Positions 13,501 to 25,459 of a stretch of 64,000 nucleotides of DNA are shown in pieces (position 1 is the first letter of the stretch; the number at the start of each line of letters is the position of its first letter). The notes beneath the pieces were generated by a model. It searched no databases and was not told the DNA's origin. It saw only the letters and a program-made list of their open reading frames with translations. Origin of the DNA: Neofusicoccum parvum. Taxonomy: Eukaryota; Ascomycota; Dothideomycetes; Botryosphaeriales; Botryosphaeriaceae. The stretch spans positions 744,001 through 808,000 of the forward strand of contig CP087208.1 in assembly GCA_020912385.1 (NCBI GenBank). The letters are read 5' to 3'. A program made the translations under genes and the position numbers.

Positions 13501-13629
13501 AACTTAATAAAGGTCATTATCATCTCATCATTATAGCGAGCTACACATACGACCATCAAAGTCTCCCTTCCAATAAAGTCCAACAAACCCCATCACTACA
13601 ACGGCAGTCCTCCCTAATGTAAACTTCGT
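10592..13629. other. 3 kb gene-poor stretch
   Basis: No supported gene. From 10.6 to 11.6 kb the DNA is GC-rich with short ORFs overlapping in several frames. From 12.3 to 13.6 kb it turns AT-rich. A (GGCTGC)n tract lies at about 12573-12600. An 11-bp perfect inverted repeat (TTTGCGGACAC and GTGTCCGCAAA) sits at 12784-12794 and 12912-12922. A degraded transposon or a long non-coding RNA cannot be excluded. Confidence 0.4.
12784..12922. repeat. 139-bp segment bounded by 11-bp inverted repeats (MITE-like)
   Basis: TTTGCGGACAC at 12784-12794 is the exact reverse complement of GTGTCCGCAAA at 12912-12922; a few inner bases also pair imperfectly (TTGATT against AATTCAT). No target-site duplication is evident, so a miniature element is only one possibility. 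Confidence 0.3.
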
Positions 13630-15360
13630 CTACAAGACCCCGACGGGATAAGCGTCAGATATACTCCCCCTATCCGGCGTGACGACCGGCACGCTCTCAT
13701 ATTCTTGCGTTTCTACAAATTCTTCCGCCCACGCTGGGGCTCTCCTCCTCGCCCCTGGTCCTAAAGCATCCCCAACGGCCTTCCCAATCGCTAATAACCT
13801 ACTCTCATCCCATGGCCTCCCTAGGATCTCCATCCCAATCGGCACGCCAACAGGGGCGTCTTCGCTCACTTCACTATAACCAACCGGCACCGTGACGACC
13901 GGGGAGCCGGTCAGCGCGGCGAGGATGCCATTGCGGCCGCTCTGGCTTGGCGAGCCGACACGGACGACGAGGTTGCGCTGCTCTGGATATATCAGAGCGG
14001 CGAGGCTGTGGGACGAGAAGGTGGACGCGAGAGCGAGGGTGAGGTTGCGGACACCGGCTTGGACGGAGGCGTACGTCTGGTTGGCGGTGCTGGAGCGCAG
14101 CGAAGTCGTCACGTACTCGTACTGCTGCGGGATGACCAAGAACGAGCCATTGCCAGCGCCAGCCCCAGACGTGTTGTTCGTCGCATACAACTCGGCCAGC
14201 GAGCGCGGAAAAGACGCATTTGACCCCAGCGCCGCCTCCTGCAGATACGCCTCCAGCCCCTCACGATACTCAAACCGTTGCGTGTCCAATTTTGCCGCGA
14301 TGCCGGATGCATTGAACAGCACCGCATCCTCAATCCTCACCACCGTCGCCCCAGCCGCCTCCAGCCTCGCCACCACCCCATCCATCACCGCGTTAACCGG
14401 ATCATTCTCGGGGCCCTCCGTCCTGTTGAAAAACGGCTCCACCACCCCCAACCTCACCCCCTCCAGCCCCCCCGCCGCCCCCGCCAACACCGCCGCATAA
14501 TCCGTGCCCCTCACCCCCTCAGGCGCCAACGCCGTCGCGTTATCCCCCTCGTCAAACCCGACGGCCGCCATGACGCCCAGCGCGACCGCCACGTCCGCGA
14601 CGCCGCGGCCGATCACGCCGCACGCGTCCTGCGTGTACGAGATGGGCATGACGCCGCGGCGGGAGAGCAGGCCGCGGGTGGGGCGCACGCTCCACAGCGC
14701 GTTGGCGCTGGCCGGGCTGCGCAGCGAGTTGACCGTGTCGGTGCCCGTGGCCAGCACCGCGAACGACGCCGCCACCGCCGCGCCCGACCCGCCCGAGCTG
14801 CCGCCCGGCGTGCGCGTCGCGTCGTACGGGTTGCGCGTCTGCCCGCCCAGCGACGAGACTGAGAGCCCCTCCAGCGCCAGCTCGTGCAGGTTGGCTTTGC
14901 CGAGGATGAGGGCGCCGGCGGCCGCGAGGGCGGCGACGGTGGGCGCGGAGGTGGCGGGGTGGAGGGATGCGAGCGCGAGGTTGCCGCCGGTGGTGGGGAG
15001 CGAGGCGAAGTCGTAGTTGTCTTTGAGGAGGATGGGGACGCAGAGGAGGGGGTGGCTGGTTGTGGAGGTGTTGCCGGCGGCGAGGGCGACGTCGATGTCC
15101 GCGGCGGTCGTGAGGGCGGAGGGGTTGAGGGCGATGATGGCGTTGATACGGGCGTTGTGGGCGGCGATGCGGGTGAGGAAGGCAGAGACGATGGCGTGGC
15201 AGGTGTGGTGGCCGGTGGTGAGACTATGGTGGATGGAGGAGATGGTGGCTTCGCGGGTATCGAAGCCGAGGGTTTGGGCGGAGGCGGGATGATGGAAGGA
15301 GAGGAGGGTGAGGAGGGAGAGGAGGAGGGTCAGGATGTGGATGGTGTTGGAGATAGTCAT
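13630..15360 (-). CDS. Secreted amidase (amidase-signature family)
   Basis: An intronless gene. The ATG at 15360 is preferred over upstream in-frame codons (to 15450) because it yields a signal peptide (TISNTIHILTLLLSLLTLLSF, ending near ASAQ). The product has 576 residues. The Ser-cisSer-Lys triad is visible: Lys in PILLKDNYDF, cis-Ser in TPGGSSGGSGAAVAA, and the nucleophile Ser in GTDTVNSLRSPAS, which is usually TGGS. The C-terminal half has GSPVVTVPVGYSE and GVPIGMEILGRPWDE, typical of fungal amidases. It hydrolyses an amide; the substrate is unknown. Several N-glycosylation sequons fit secretion. A strand switch in composition is clear: C-rich at the 5' end, G-rich at the 3' end of the sense strand. 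Confidence 0.9.
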   Translation of the reverse strand: MTISNTIHILTLLLSLLTLLSFHHPASAQTLGFDTREATISSIHHSLTTGHHTCHAIVSAFLTRIAAHNARINAIIALNPSALTTAADIDVALAAGNTSTTSHPLLCVPILLKDNYDFASLPTTGGNLALASLHPATSAPTVAALAAAGALILGKANLHELALEGLSVSSLGGQTRNPYDATRTPGGSSGGSGAAVAASFAVLATGTDTVNSLRSPASANALWSVRPTRGLLSRRGVMPISYTQDACGVIGRGVADVAVALGVMAAVGFDEGDNATALAPEGVRGTDYAAVLAGAAGGLEGVRLGVVEPFFNRTEGPENDPVNAVMDGVVARLEAAGATVVRIEDAVLFNASGIAAKLDTQRFEYREGLEAYLQEAALGSNASFPRSLAELYATNNTSGAGAGNGSFLVIPQQYEYVTTSLRSSTANQTYASVQAGVRNLTLALASTFSSHSLAALIYPEQRNLVVRVGSPSQSGRNGILAALTGSPVVTVPVGYSEVSEDAPVGVPIGMEILGRPWDESRLLAIGKAVGDALGPGARRRAPAWAEEFVETQEYESVPVVTPDRGSISDAYPVGVL

Positions 15361-18300
15361 GGTGGGGGCACTGGGCTTCTCCTGCTCTTTTCCTTTCTTC
15401 TTGGCTGGAGTTTGGATTGATGTGAAGATGCGAAGACGAGACAGAAGCACGAAGAGAACTCTGAGCAGTTCAAACAGTTCTCTGCGCCGCGACTATAAAA
15501 GAGAGAGCCGGAGATAGAAGAACATACGAGACAATTGGTCCGTAAAGTAAGCTGATGCGATCTGCAAGGTCTCACAAAGCGCAATTGATGGAGGAGCAGA
15601 GAGCCGCAGTGCCCATACCCCGCGCTGTCGTTGTGGAGGCAGCCTCGCGTTTTTCTCACAGCAAAAAATCAGCAATGACGGCATCAGGGACTGGCCGGGG
15701 AGCAGAAGTAAACCCCGCAAAAGGCGGAAAAACAGGGCAGTAAATCTTCCGCAACCGCAAATCAGGTAGATACGTGCCGCCTCTGATCGGATCTCCACGA
15801 CCTTTGCCGAACATCTACACTCATCACCGAGATCTTGCGCCTGGCCGATCTTCACAGCATCTGCAGTGCTTGACGGGCGGGAGGGACGGAGCTGATGATA
15901 GCGCGGCGCGGCTGTCATTGCTAATGCTCTTTACCCACCGTCGCCGGGCAACGGCGCTGCGTGCGCCAAGGCGCGGAATCCGCCATCTCGAGCCGGCTAA
16001 ACCACAAGCAGCGGCGCAGAGCCCCTGACCTTCTCCTCCTCTTCCTCGAGCCAACAGCCATAAGACGGCACAACGGCAGCACGGCACTTCATCGCGGAGA
16101 CAACACGACGACGAACTCCACATCGCAAGCCCGGCGCGCTTGGCCGGCTCGGTTATTACCATCGACAACGCCAATAATCCTGGGCGGAGGAATGCTCGGC
16201 TTTGCATCCTTTCAGGAAGAACGGCGGCTCTTTTCGGACCGGATCCCGGCACAGCTCATTACTTCCTTGGGACTGCACCGGTAAATGAGCCGCAGGGCCA
16301 AAGAAAGCCGGCGCGCTTAGACGGGGACTAGACAAGAGCCTTTTGAGCAATGAGCACAACGCCAAGAGCGCTGAAGAGCTTGGAAGGAAATAGGGGCGCT
16401 TCCTGGTACTGTACTTTCCTGAGTCAGGAGATCTCTCTGATGCTCTCAATGCGCTGGCTCCTGTTTCGAGAGATGGATCGCTTCTTTTCTTATCACGTCG
16501 CCTGAGCATCGAGCGATCCGAAGTGCCATTTGGCGCCGCCCGTCCGCCATGGCAAATGATCCTTTGAGGCAGGCCTTATAAGGGCGCGTGCTCCCGAACA
16601 GCAATCCCCCAGCTCCACCGATGCTGGATGAAGAGATCCGATCACGTGAATATCAATCTCCAGGTAGATCGAGGCTAATCAACGTCGCTCCGTCGAGCTC
16701 GTTGATCTTGGAAGGCGCGGGTAGCTTACCTCCACCGCAGCTATGGCCTGACGCTTTGGCGATCCGGGGCATCGCGAGAAGGAGCAGGCGCGCAGGGCTG
16801 TTGTCCAACCTGCAGAGCAACGTGCACGTCACTGCCAAACGAAACCTGATGTACAGGTTTACGTCGCAACTCTCGAACGTCACATGGAGAAGGCTCCGGA
16901 TGTTGCACCAAATTTCGCTTCGCCCTGTCACTCTTTCGTGTTCACCATCAACGAACCTGTACTACTCAAGGACATCGGGGGGCCTCGTGGTATCGTTCTG
17001 GGCCGGACAACATGCGGGGCTTATCGAGGGGCCTTTGCATATATGTCCTACCGCATGCAAAAATCCTCTGCTGGTAAGGTCGAAGCAATTCTCTGGCTGT
17101 CCTGTCATCAAAGTTCAAGAGACGCGCCCTTGCATGGCAGGTTGGACAACGCAGACACTCCCATGCGGCTTCTCATGACGTTGAGGTCGATTGGATGGCG
17201 TCAGACAGCAGACGCGCGCCAGGGCTGCAATTGATTTTGGCAGTTCGGTTGAGTGAGGGGTCAGGGAAGTCGAAGTGAAGAAGATGTTTGGAGCGCGCTG
17301 TGTAGCCGGGGCGAAGGATGTATACGTGGCCCGCGTCATTCCTCGTGCTCCGCCCTACGAGAGGGCAAGCATGAATTGCATTGGGCGCTCCCTTCCAAAA
17401 GGTAAAAGTCATTCCGGAGAAGCTGCGGCGACGCGTCTTAGAAAACTAGCACAAACCGGACTCTTTGGCGGACGCGATGGAACGGTAGCATGATCACGAG
17501 GGCAGATCACTGGCAAAGCTCGAAATACAGTGGCTGGCAGCCGCTGATTATCGTTGCGCCGTATGTCCTGCGAGGTTGCTCAGCGTCAGGAAGCGGTCGG
17601 CAGAGACGCTGCGAAAAGGTTGTTCTACTGGGCTGCAGGACGACGAAAAGGGCTCGTATCGCGCATGCAGCTGGCAGCACGTTGCGCGACGTGTACCTGC
17701 AGCAGGCCGTCTCGTCCTACCGGCGCTAGAAGCCACTCGTTCTCGCAGCCGGCGTCCGAACGGTCGTAGAGCAGTACGAGGCGCTTATATGCGTCTTACC
17801 ATGGCGCATGGCGGGAGATTGGCGTGAATACGGGCCAGCGCATCACCCGCGCGCGGTGCTATGGCGATACGGAGGCCAGCCAATCCGGCAGTTTGCGGAG
17901 ACGGGGAGGTCGACATGGCGTTCGCCCGCTATAAGGTGTTGAAAGTGGCGCGCGGATCGGCAGAGGCGTCTGCTCTGGTGGCGGCTGTCAGTGTCAGCGC
18001 TCGCATTTGGAATACACGCGGGAGTGAGATTCGCAGAGCAGCCGATCCGTACCTGCGCCGTTGGCGAGCGGTCGTGTAACGGCGAGCGTCGCCAGTGCAC
18101 ACGCGGGCGGCGGCGGCAGAGAAGGAAGTCAAAATTCGAGCCTGTTCGCGCATTGCGGCCCCGCGCGCGGATGACCTCATCTCGCCGGGCATTCTTGCCT
18201 GAGACCGGGGCCGCCGGCCGGCAGAAATGAGTCTGATGGCATCGCCACGGCAATGGATGGAGTAGGATTGCTCTGTTACGCAATTGGGCTGGGTGTCACC

Positions 18301-19735
18301 GGCGGCGGCGGGCACGACTGGGAGGAATGCCTTGCATGACACGCAGCTATCGATTGTGCTAGCGCCAGGTACCCGAACAGCCACCCGAAATAAGATGCTG
18401 ACTCTGGCCAAGCACAGGGCAGGGTCAGGGGCCCTTGGGCCACCTCGGGCCCCCAGATTGGGGCGTGCGGATTGGGATCGCTCCAGGGAACGAGGCGCCG
18501 CCCTGCAAGTCAACGCTCAATTCCCTCGCAGAGCCCCGAGTGGGATCTAGTGCGCCCACCGCGCCCGGCGCCCCATCGTCACCTGCCCGAAGCGCCGTAG
18601 CGAGATCCGGCCGCGCTGCAGGGCTGCACGGCGGCAGAGCAGACTGCAGCAGTGTTGCCTCGAGGCGCTGCGCTGTCAGGCCAGCCGCTGGCGGGCCGGG
18701 GCGCGGCGTGCGGTGTGCGGTGTGCTGGCTGGGCTCATAAGACCGGGCCCCCCGAAGCGGCAGGCTTGTCGCTGGCAGGTGTTTCTCTTGACCAGACGGT
18801 ACGAGCAGGTCCCCTATCGCCAAGCACAGCAATTTCCACAGCACGCGCGACCGGCGGAGTCTTGGCCCGAAGGCTGTGTCTCTGGGCGATCTTGGAAGCA
18901 CCTCCTGAGCGGCTTGCGCGCACCGGATGCGCGCGCAGCTGCTGCGATCTGCCTCCGAGAGGCCTGCTGGTGAGCACCCCGGGCTGCCCCTGCGGTGGTG
19001 GGAGCGCGAGGCGCGGGAGTTCCTCGAGCCTCGAGTGCGGCGCAGATGCGGAGAGGGCGCGAGATTAGTATTGGCGACCGAGCCAATTACCGTCTGGGCG
19101 GCCTCCTGCCAGGCACGAAGGCGTTCTGTTTTGGGGAATGCCACAGCTAACATCCCGGTCCTCCGCACAGACGTTCCCCGGGCCCTTCCCCAAAACTCCA
19201 TCACGCCGCTCCCTTCACGCGCTTTGCGCCCGCCCTCCCTCCCCGGCGACTTGATGCTGTAAAGAGCCGGTCAATCCCCCGACCTCTTTCCCCGTCGCTC
19301 TCTTTCCGTCCGTCCAACTCACCGACCTGGGCTTCGTGCTCATCCCACATTCGTTTAACCAAACATAATCAACCAACCCACTGTGAGTCCTCGCCCGCTG
19401 CCCGCGCTCTTCCCTGAACCTTCTGCACAACAAGCTCTCGTCGGATTCCGTGCGCTTGGCTCTGACGTGACTGCTCTCCGCCCCAGCCATTCGCTCTCTT
19501 TTTTCCCCGTTACACAGTCTTCACTTCACCTGAATCCGCTGCGCCTCTCCCTGCTTGTACGAGACAAACCTCGACCAACACCGTCGCGCAGCATTCCCAA
19601 CCGTGAGCCCAATCCGCTCTCGTATCCTCCGACCATGTCTAACTTTACGCGTGGCAGGAACTGCGACTCTCGCTCGCGCAGCACTATTAAACTGTCATTA
19701 TTGCCTCGGCAACTCTGCAATCACCAGTCTTCACC
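15361..19735. other. 4.4 kb gene-poor stretch upstream of the SUN-family gene
   Basis: No gene can be supported; ORFs up to about 200 codons lack recognisable domains, hydrophobic leaders or splice continuity. From 17.8 to 19.2 kb the DNA is GC-rich. The last 450 bp are pyrimidine-rich on the plus strand (CCCTCTTT, CTCTCTTTCC runs) and look like the promoter and 5' leader of the next gene. A GTGAGTCC at 19383 could be the donor of a 5'-UTR intron. Confidence 0.4.
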
Positions 19736-21151
19736 ATGCGCAACATCGCTCTTGCTACCCTGCCCCTGCTGGCTTCGGCCCAGGCCATCGCCGTTGGATC
19801 CGGGAACCACCGCCACGGCCACTTCCACAAGCGCCGCGAGGGCCTTGATGTCGAGAAGAGGCAGGACATCGACTTCCACACCGAAATCGTCACCGTTTGC
19901 GATCTGAACGGCCAGATCATTTCCCAGGAAGAGTGCGACGAGGGCATTGCCGCCGGCCGCCTTGTCTGGGCCGATGGCGAGCTGTCCATTGCTGCTGCGT
20001 CTTACGCTCCTCCGACTAGCTCGGCCGCGCCCACGTCTGCGTCGACTTCGTCTGTCTACACCCCGCCGCCCACCACTTCGTCCACGCCGACCCCTACGCC
20101 GACCCCGTCCAGCACCTCCTCGGCTGTGAAGAGCACGCCAACCAAGAGCTCCTCTTCTTCTTCTTCCTTCGAGGGCAGTGGTCTTGACACCCCGTTCCCC
20201 GACGACATTTCTTGCTCGGAGTTCCCCAGTGACTATGGTGCCGTTCCGATTAGCTGGATGGGTCTTGGCGGCTGGATTGGTATTCAGACGGCCAACATTG
20301 CCGGCGCCTCCGGTCTTGACGACATCATGACCACCATTGCCGACATGTGCTTCGGCGATGACTGCTGCACTGAGGGTGCCTACTGCTCTTATGCTTGCCC
20401 TGCCGGTTACCAGAAGGCCCAGTGGCCCACCGCCCAGGGTGCCACTGGCCAGTCCGTCGGTGGTCTTCTCTGCTCGGATGGAAAGCTCACGCTCACCAAC
20501 CCCAACTTCGACACGCTCTGCATCAAGGGCACGGACAAGGTCACCGTCAAGGTTGAGAGCGAACTCGACGAGGGCGCTGCCATCTGCCGCACCGACTACC
20601 CTGGTAAGTCCCCTATATGTCCCTTGCACGATGACACATCTAACATTTGAAAGGTACCGAGGCCATGGTCATCCCCATCGACACCCAGCCCGGTGGAGAG
20701 TACCCGCTCACCTGCCCTGACCAGAACTCGTACTACCAGTGGCAGGGCAAGGCCACCTCCGGCCAGTACTACGTCAACCCTCTTGGTGTTGCTGTTGAGG
20801 ATGCTTGCATCTGGTCCAACGGTGACAAGCCCGTCGGCAACTGGGCCCCGGTGAACCTTGGTGTCGGCTACTCCAACGGCGCTGCTTGGCTCTCGATCTT
20901 CCAGAACAAGCCTACCACGTACGAGAAGCTTGACTTCAACATTGAGATCACGGGCGACAACATGTCGGGCAAGTGCAAGTACATTGTCGGCAAGGGCTTC
21001 TGCTCGGGCAGCAGCTACGACAGCTGCAACGACGATGGCTGCACGGTACGTTTTCTCCTGTTCTCTCTCGGTACATGGCGTTCAGCACTAATCAACCTTG
21101 CAGGTCTCCGTCTCGTCGGGCACCGCCACTTACATCTTCACCAACGCATAA
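19736..21151 (+). CDS. SUN-family secreted cell-wall protein (SIM1/UTH1/SUN4-like)
   Basis: A 435-residue secreted protein acting on the fungal wall and septum. Exons are 19736-20603, 20654-21045 and 21104-21151; introns of 50 and 58 nt have GT-AG ends, the second with a CTAAT branch site. The signal peptide is RNIALATLPLLASAQA. A Kex2-type KR follows near residue 40 (VEKRQ). A Ser/Thr/Pro linker (residues 90-145) leads to the Cys-rich SUN domain: PISWMGLGGWIGIQ, CFGDDCCTEGAYCSYACPAG, YYQWQGKATSGQYYVNP and GNWAPVNLGVGYSNG. The family is filed as GH132 with beta-glucan activity proposed. The long non-coding upstream stretch suggests complex control. Confidence 0.93.
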
Positions 21152-22235
21152 ATCGTTCGCCACCGGAATTCCCGACTGCGCCCGGCTCTTACGCATTATA
21201 CCCCGGCGCAAGGCATCGTTTAATATTCTTGTGGCTTACTTATTTATCTTGGTCCAGTTTTGTACAGTTTATACGGAAAGCGTTGCGAGCGAACTTTATT
21301 TACCTAGTGTCTTTTCCTCCTCCCACATGAGAGAGTTGAAATGTTCCCCCCTTTGGCGGAGAGAATCTTGTTTGGGAGTAGGTGAAAAAGCAAGCCTGCT
21401 GTCGATGTGGCGACACGGGAACATTTTTCCTACCACACGTTCTGCATACGAAGATCTCTCTGGTTGTCAAGTTTTTTCACTTTCTTCTATTCAATTGCGA
21501 GCATGAAACAATGGGTGGTGGGCGAGGGGGGAACATCATGCTTGCAGAAGGTCTGGCAAGAGCAGAAATACTGTCGCTTTTGCATTTTCTTGTAGCTACT
21601 TCTTTTTAACTTCCAAGCTGAAGGGGAGGAGAAACAAACACGTCTTTCCTTCGCCTTTCCTGTACCTGTGCATAGACAGATCAGGGGCGATGGGTGTCAT
21701 GCCGAGCAATATGACTTCATAAAATAAACGTTGCTTGGTGTCTTCTGGACTGTGGTCGTGACAGGTGTGGTGGGATTATGCTCAGAAGGGATTGTGGTGG
21801 ACAGCATGGGATTGAGCCTAACGCAGGAGGGCAGTTCGCTGCCATATAGTTGAAACAATGCCATTGATGTTCCTTCCGCATCCGTCGTTGGGATGCGGGA
21901 CCCTTGCAGCCAGCACCCTGTGGCGTTGTGGCCACTTCGACTCCCACGCGTTGTGCAGGGCAAATTCGTTCTCGATTCCAGCTCCAAATTCAGCTTCATT
22001 CTGACCGCTCTCAACAGACGAGAGATCCTCACCGTCGCAACCCTGCATTCGGTCCCAATTTTTTTCCTTCTTGCAACTCGCCCGACCTCACCCACGTGCC
22101 CCAGCAGCCCGAAGAAAATTTCTCCGGCCTTTCCCCGACGGCAGCTTACAGTCAACCCGCCGTCGACTCTTCACCTCGAAGCCCGATCGACATCAAGAAC
22201 TTTCCGGAGACCCGCTTTGGAACCGCTGCGCAGCC
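21152..22235. other. Intergenic: 3' UTR of SUN gene and promoter of the methyltransferase
   Basis: AT-rich 3' flank up to about 21750, then a pyrimidine-rich leader to the ATG at 22236. No gene supported; ORFs here overlap and lack features. Confidence 0.4.
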
Positions 22236-23480
22236 ATGGCGTCAGACGACGAGAGTGGCAGTGCGGGTGGCTTGGACCTCTTCCAGGAGCCCGAGGGCTA
22301 CTACCAGCCGGAAAAGCCGCCGACCTACGCGACGCACAAGCTGCTGTCGGGTGAGGAGTTGAAGGTGAGGTTGGTGGGCTTTAATCCGCTATGGGTATGT
22401 CCTGATTTCTTTTGCATCCATCTTTTGTATGACCGTGCTGTGTTTTGTTGTTTGATGCTTCATCTGCTTTCCTTATGTCTGCGTTTTTTTTTTCCCCTCC
22501 AACAGTCTGCTGCCTTATTTCTACTTGTCCGACTTTCTCGCTGTAGATCTCGCTGTATAGACAGAGACTGTATAAGTAGCGTTCCGCCCATAAATCTTCC
22601 ATTCCGCTAGATATACTGTTCTTTGCTCCTACTTTATTCCTATAAAAAAAAGTCACATACTAGTCACACTATTCCAAAGCCGACTATCCTTCGTCTCTAC
22701 TCTTTACCCCTCCCCATCTAACCACCACCCCCTCCCGCAAAACAGGGCCACCACATCTGGAATGCCGCCCGCACCATCTCCGACTTTTTCGAATCCCGCG
22801 CCTCCACCATCGCCAACCGCACCGTCCTCGAACTCGGTAAGCAAAGGATCCCCAGTCACGCGCCTCTCCCCACTCCCCGGGGATCTTTGGCCCACCTTTG
22901 CTAACCCGCCCACCCGGGGCCATGCGCAGGCGCCGGCGCCGGCCTCCCCAGCCTGGTCTGCGCGCGCCTGGGCGCGGCGCGCGTGGTCGCGACGGACTAC
23001 CCGGACGCGGACCTGATCGACAACCTGCGCCACAACGCCGCCCACGCCTTCCCGTCTTCTTCCTTGCCCGACAACCTCCGCGTCGAGGGCTACCTCTGGG
23101 GCGCGCCGGCGGCGCCGCTGCTCGCGCACCTGGACCCCGGCTCGCCCGACCCGCGCTTCGACGTCCTCATCCTCGCCGACCTGCTGTTCAACCACAGCGA
23201 GCACGACAAGCTGGTGGCGTCGGTGCGCGCGACCCTGCGCCGCGCGCCTGATGCCGTGGCGTACGTCTTCTTCACGCCGTACCGGCCCTGGCTGCTGGAG
23301 CGCGACCTGGCGTTCTTCGGGCGCGCGCGCGAGGCCGGGCTCGCGGTGCGGGAGATGGAGACGAGGGTGATGGAGAAGGTCATGTTCGAGGAGGACCCCG
23401 GGGACGAGCTGCTGAGGCGGACGGTGTTCAGCTATGAGCTGAGGTGGGCGGATTTGGTGGTGGAGGAGGAAGCGGTGTAG
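22236..23480 (+). CDS. EFM7: EFM7/NNT1-like N-terminal and lysine methyltransferase
   Basis: A 266-residue class I AdoMet-dependent methyltransferase. In yeast the homologue methylates the N-terminal Gly and adjacent Lys of elongation factor 1A. Exons are 22236-22394, 22746-22836 and 22930-23480, with introns of 351 and 93 nt; the first is the longest in the window. Landmarks are the acidic start with GGLDLFQEPEGYYQPEKPPT, VGFNPLWGHHIWNAA, motif I LELGAGAGLPSLVCA, ATDYPDADLIDNL, and the substrate-side motif ILADLLFNHSEHDKL, where many relatives have DxxFN(H/R)xxH. VYVFFTPYRPWL-like residues near the end fit the family. The protein ends with an acidic tail. Sense-strand composition moves from C-rich to G-rich. 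Confidence 0.9.
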
Positions 23481-25459
23481 GTAGGGGGTGGGCGGTGACC
23501 CTGGCGGAGAGGGGATGGGGGTGAGACATGCACGCACAGAAATACAGCCCGGCTGCGGCTGGGTCGGTGGGATTCCACTCAGCCCACGTGGCGGGAGTGT
23601 CGAGAGGGAAATGGCATGGTGGTCGGGTGGTTGCCCGGGGTGGCGGGGAGACCGAGTGGCCCGGCCACGGTGGCGGCTGGGCGGCTGAGACGTTGTGGCA
23701 GAGACATCTAGAACGGTGGCTGGCGAGAAGAAAAGAACGAGAGCCACTGAGACATGGCCTGGGTCTTGAGACAACATATATGTGCACGAGCTTATACCAG
23801 CCACTCCGCGCATTCCATACTTCAGCCTCACATTGAATGACAGTAGCGACGGGTGGAAAAGGGGGCTAGAGAAGGAAGAGGAAAAAATGAGAGAGTGGGA
23901 CGATTTGGAAAGGGGGATACAGAAATCAGACATCTTCTCCACCGCTTTCATTGAGGAGTTGCAGGTTACACGTGCGTACACCGTCTTACTCTTATTTAGA
24001 AGTCAAATTACATCCTCTGGTGGAACTCGGGCTTCACGTGGGCGTTTTGAAGTATGACGTCGACCGGACGCTACTGGCTTTCAAAGCCTGAAAACCAAGC
24101 CTGTTGAGCGAGTCGCTACATATGTTGGGGTGCAACAGATGGTTATAGAGAATCGAAGCGCTCCTTCTGTTCATGGACTTTTGAATGTACATGATTTATT
24201 TGAAAAGAGTTCGCTCTCTTTGTCTTGGATGCACGCACGTCGACATACTCCGTCATTTCCCGAGGTTAGCTCCTCGTTGCTGGATTTTCTGGATGAGCCG
24301 CCAACTTGACGAAATGATCATTCGCAGCATGATAGGGAATTGCTGATCTGGAGCGCTGAAGACGCGGCAGACAAAACTTAATGCCGAAAAGGTGCTGGTG
24401 ACACTTTCAGACCGCCGGAGCGGTTTCCATACCAGGTTCGTCCCACTAAGAAGGACCAAGAGCCGCAATCAAGAGCACCACAGGAGACTTCCCAGTTTAC
24501 AGCCATTGTCAGAGTGTACTTCCACAAAATGAGGGGTGTGCTGAGAAAGAAGAGACTCGTAGGGCCTCGAAAACCGCACTTCTACCTTCACTAAACCCTA
24601 GATGTTGGAAGCACGGGCTGGAAGTGCTGACTGGCGCATGAGGTGGTGCTACATGTGACTCGTGAGTGAGGCAGTAGGTCATGTGAGCAACGGGGTTGCG
24701 GAGGACGGAGATGTTTAAGATCAGGGCTTGCGGGCAGTGATGTGATCTTCTGCATACTGTTGGACGCTTACAAATTTGCAAGCATGGTAGTCTTGATGAT
24801 CAATTTGGGCTACTTTGTGTCGTGCTCGACTCTTTGAAGGTCTCCTACCTCCGTCCTTCTCTGCGCTTATTGCATCCTTGTGGTTTTCTTCTCAAAGAGT
24901 GGTCTCGGTGATGCACAGAAGTAGTGAACAGTGAGCGGTATATTCAATAAACGCAAATAATGTAGGTAGCGTATCACCAAAATAATGTTTCAAAAAGAAT
25001 GGAATCTGGATTGCGGGCTGAAACTGCGGTTCAATGAGGTAGGCGCGTAGCAAGTCATATCCCTCTAGAGATGATCGGAAGAGAATTAGAGATGTGATTG
25101 TATGTTGAAGTGCTGCAATCGGGCGTGGTGCATTAGACAATAAACGTGTGTTTTGTTCTCGCACAGCGGATTCTCGGTTGTTGCGGGTTTCTATTGGCTG
25201 GCGTGAAAGGCAATCGACGGCAAAAGAAAGGGAAGTTGACTCCAGACGAATCACCGGCTGAGATTCCACGGCTCCCACTTATGGTCCGCAGCCCCGCATG
25301 AGTAACCATCCCACTCCGCCCTACACGCTCTACACGCTGAACTTGACATCCGCTCAACATGGTATCGACGTGTGCGAGATTTAAGTTTCCTGGCTCCTCA
25401 TGCTCCATTCCATATTCCGGTCTGACTTGCCTACTGTCCTCTCGCACACATTCTTCACA
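23481..25459. other. 2 kb intergenic region
   Basis: No supported gene. The first 250 bp are G-rich 3' flank of EFM7. 23.8-25.3 kb is moderately AT-rich with only short ORFs. The last 100 bp form a short leader of the aminotransferase gene (ACAATGGCACC context at 25460). Confidence 0.4.

Noticed and set aside
15483..15505. TATAAAAG near 15490 as the amidase TATA box
   Set aside because: It is on the plus strand, opposite to amidase transcription, and no plus-strand gene follows.
16588..17178. 196-codon ORF in the gene-poor stretch
   Set aside because: No recognisable domain, no leader and no splice partners; overlaps other ORFs. Kept as non-coding.
22704..23981. 425-codon minus-strand ORF opposite EFM7
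   Set aside because: Shadow of the GC-rich methyltransferase gene, with Pro/Arg-rich translation and no domain.
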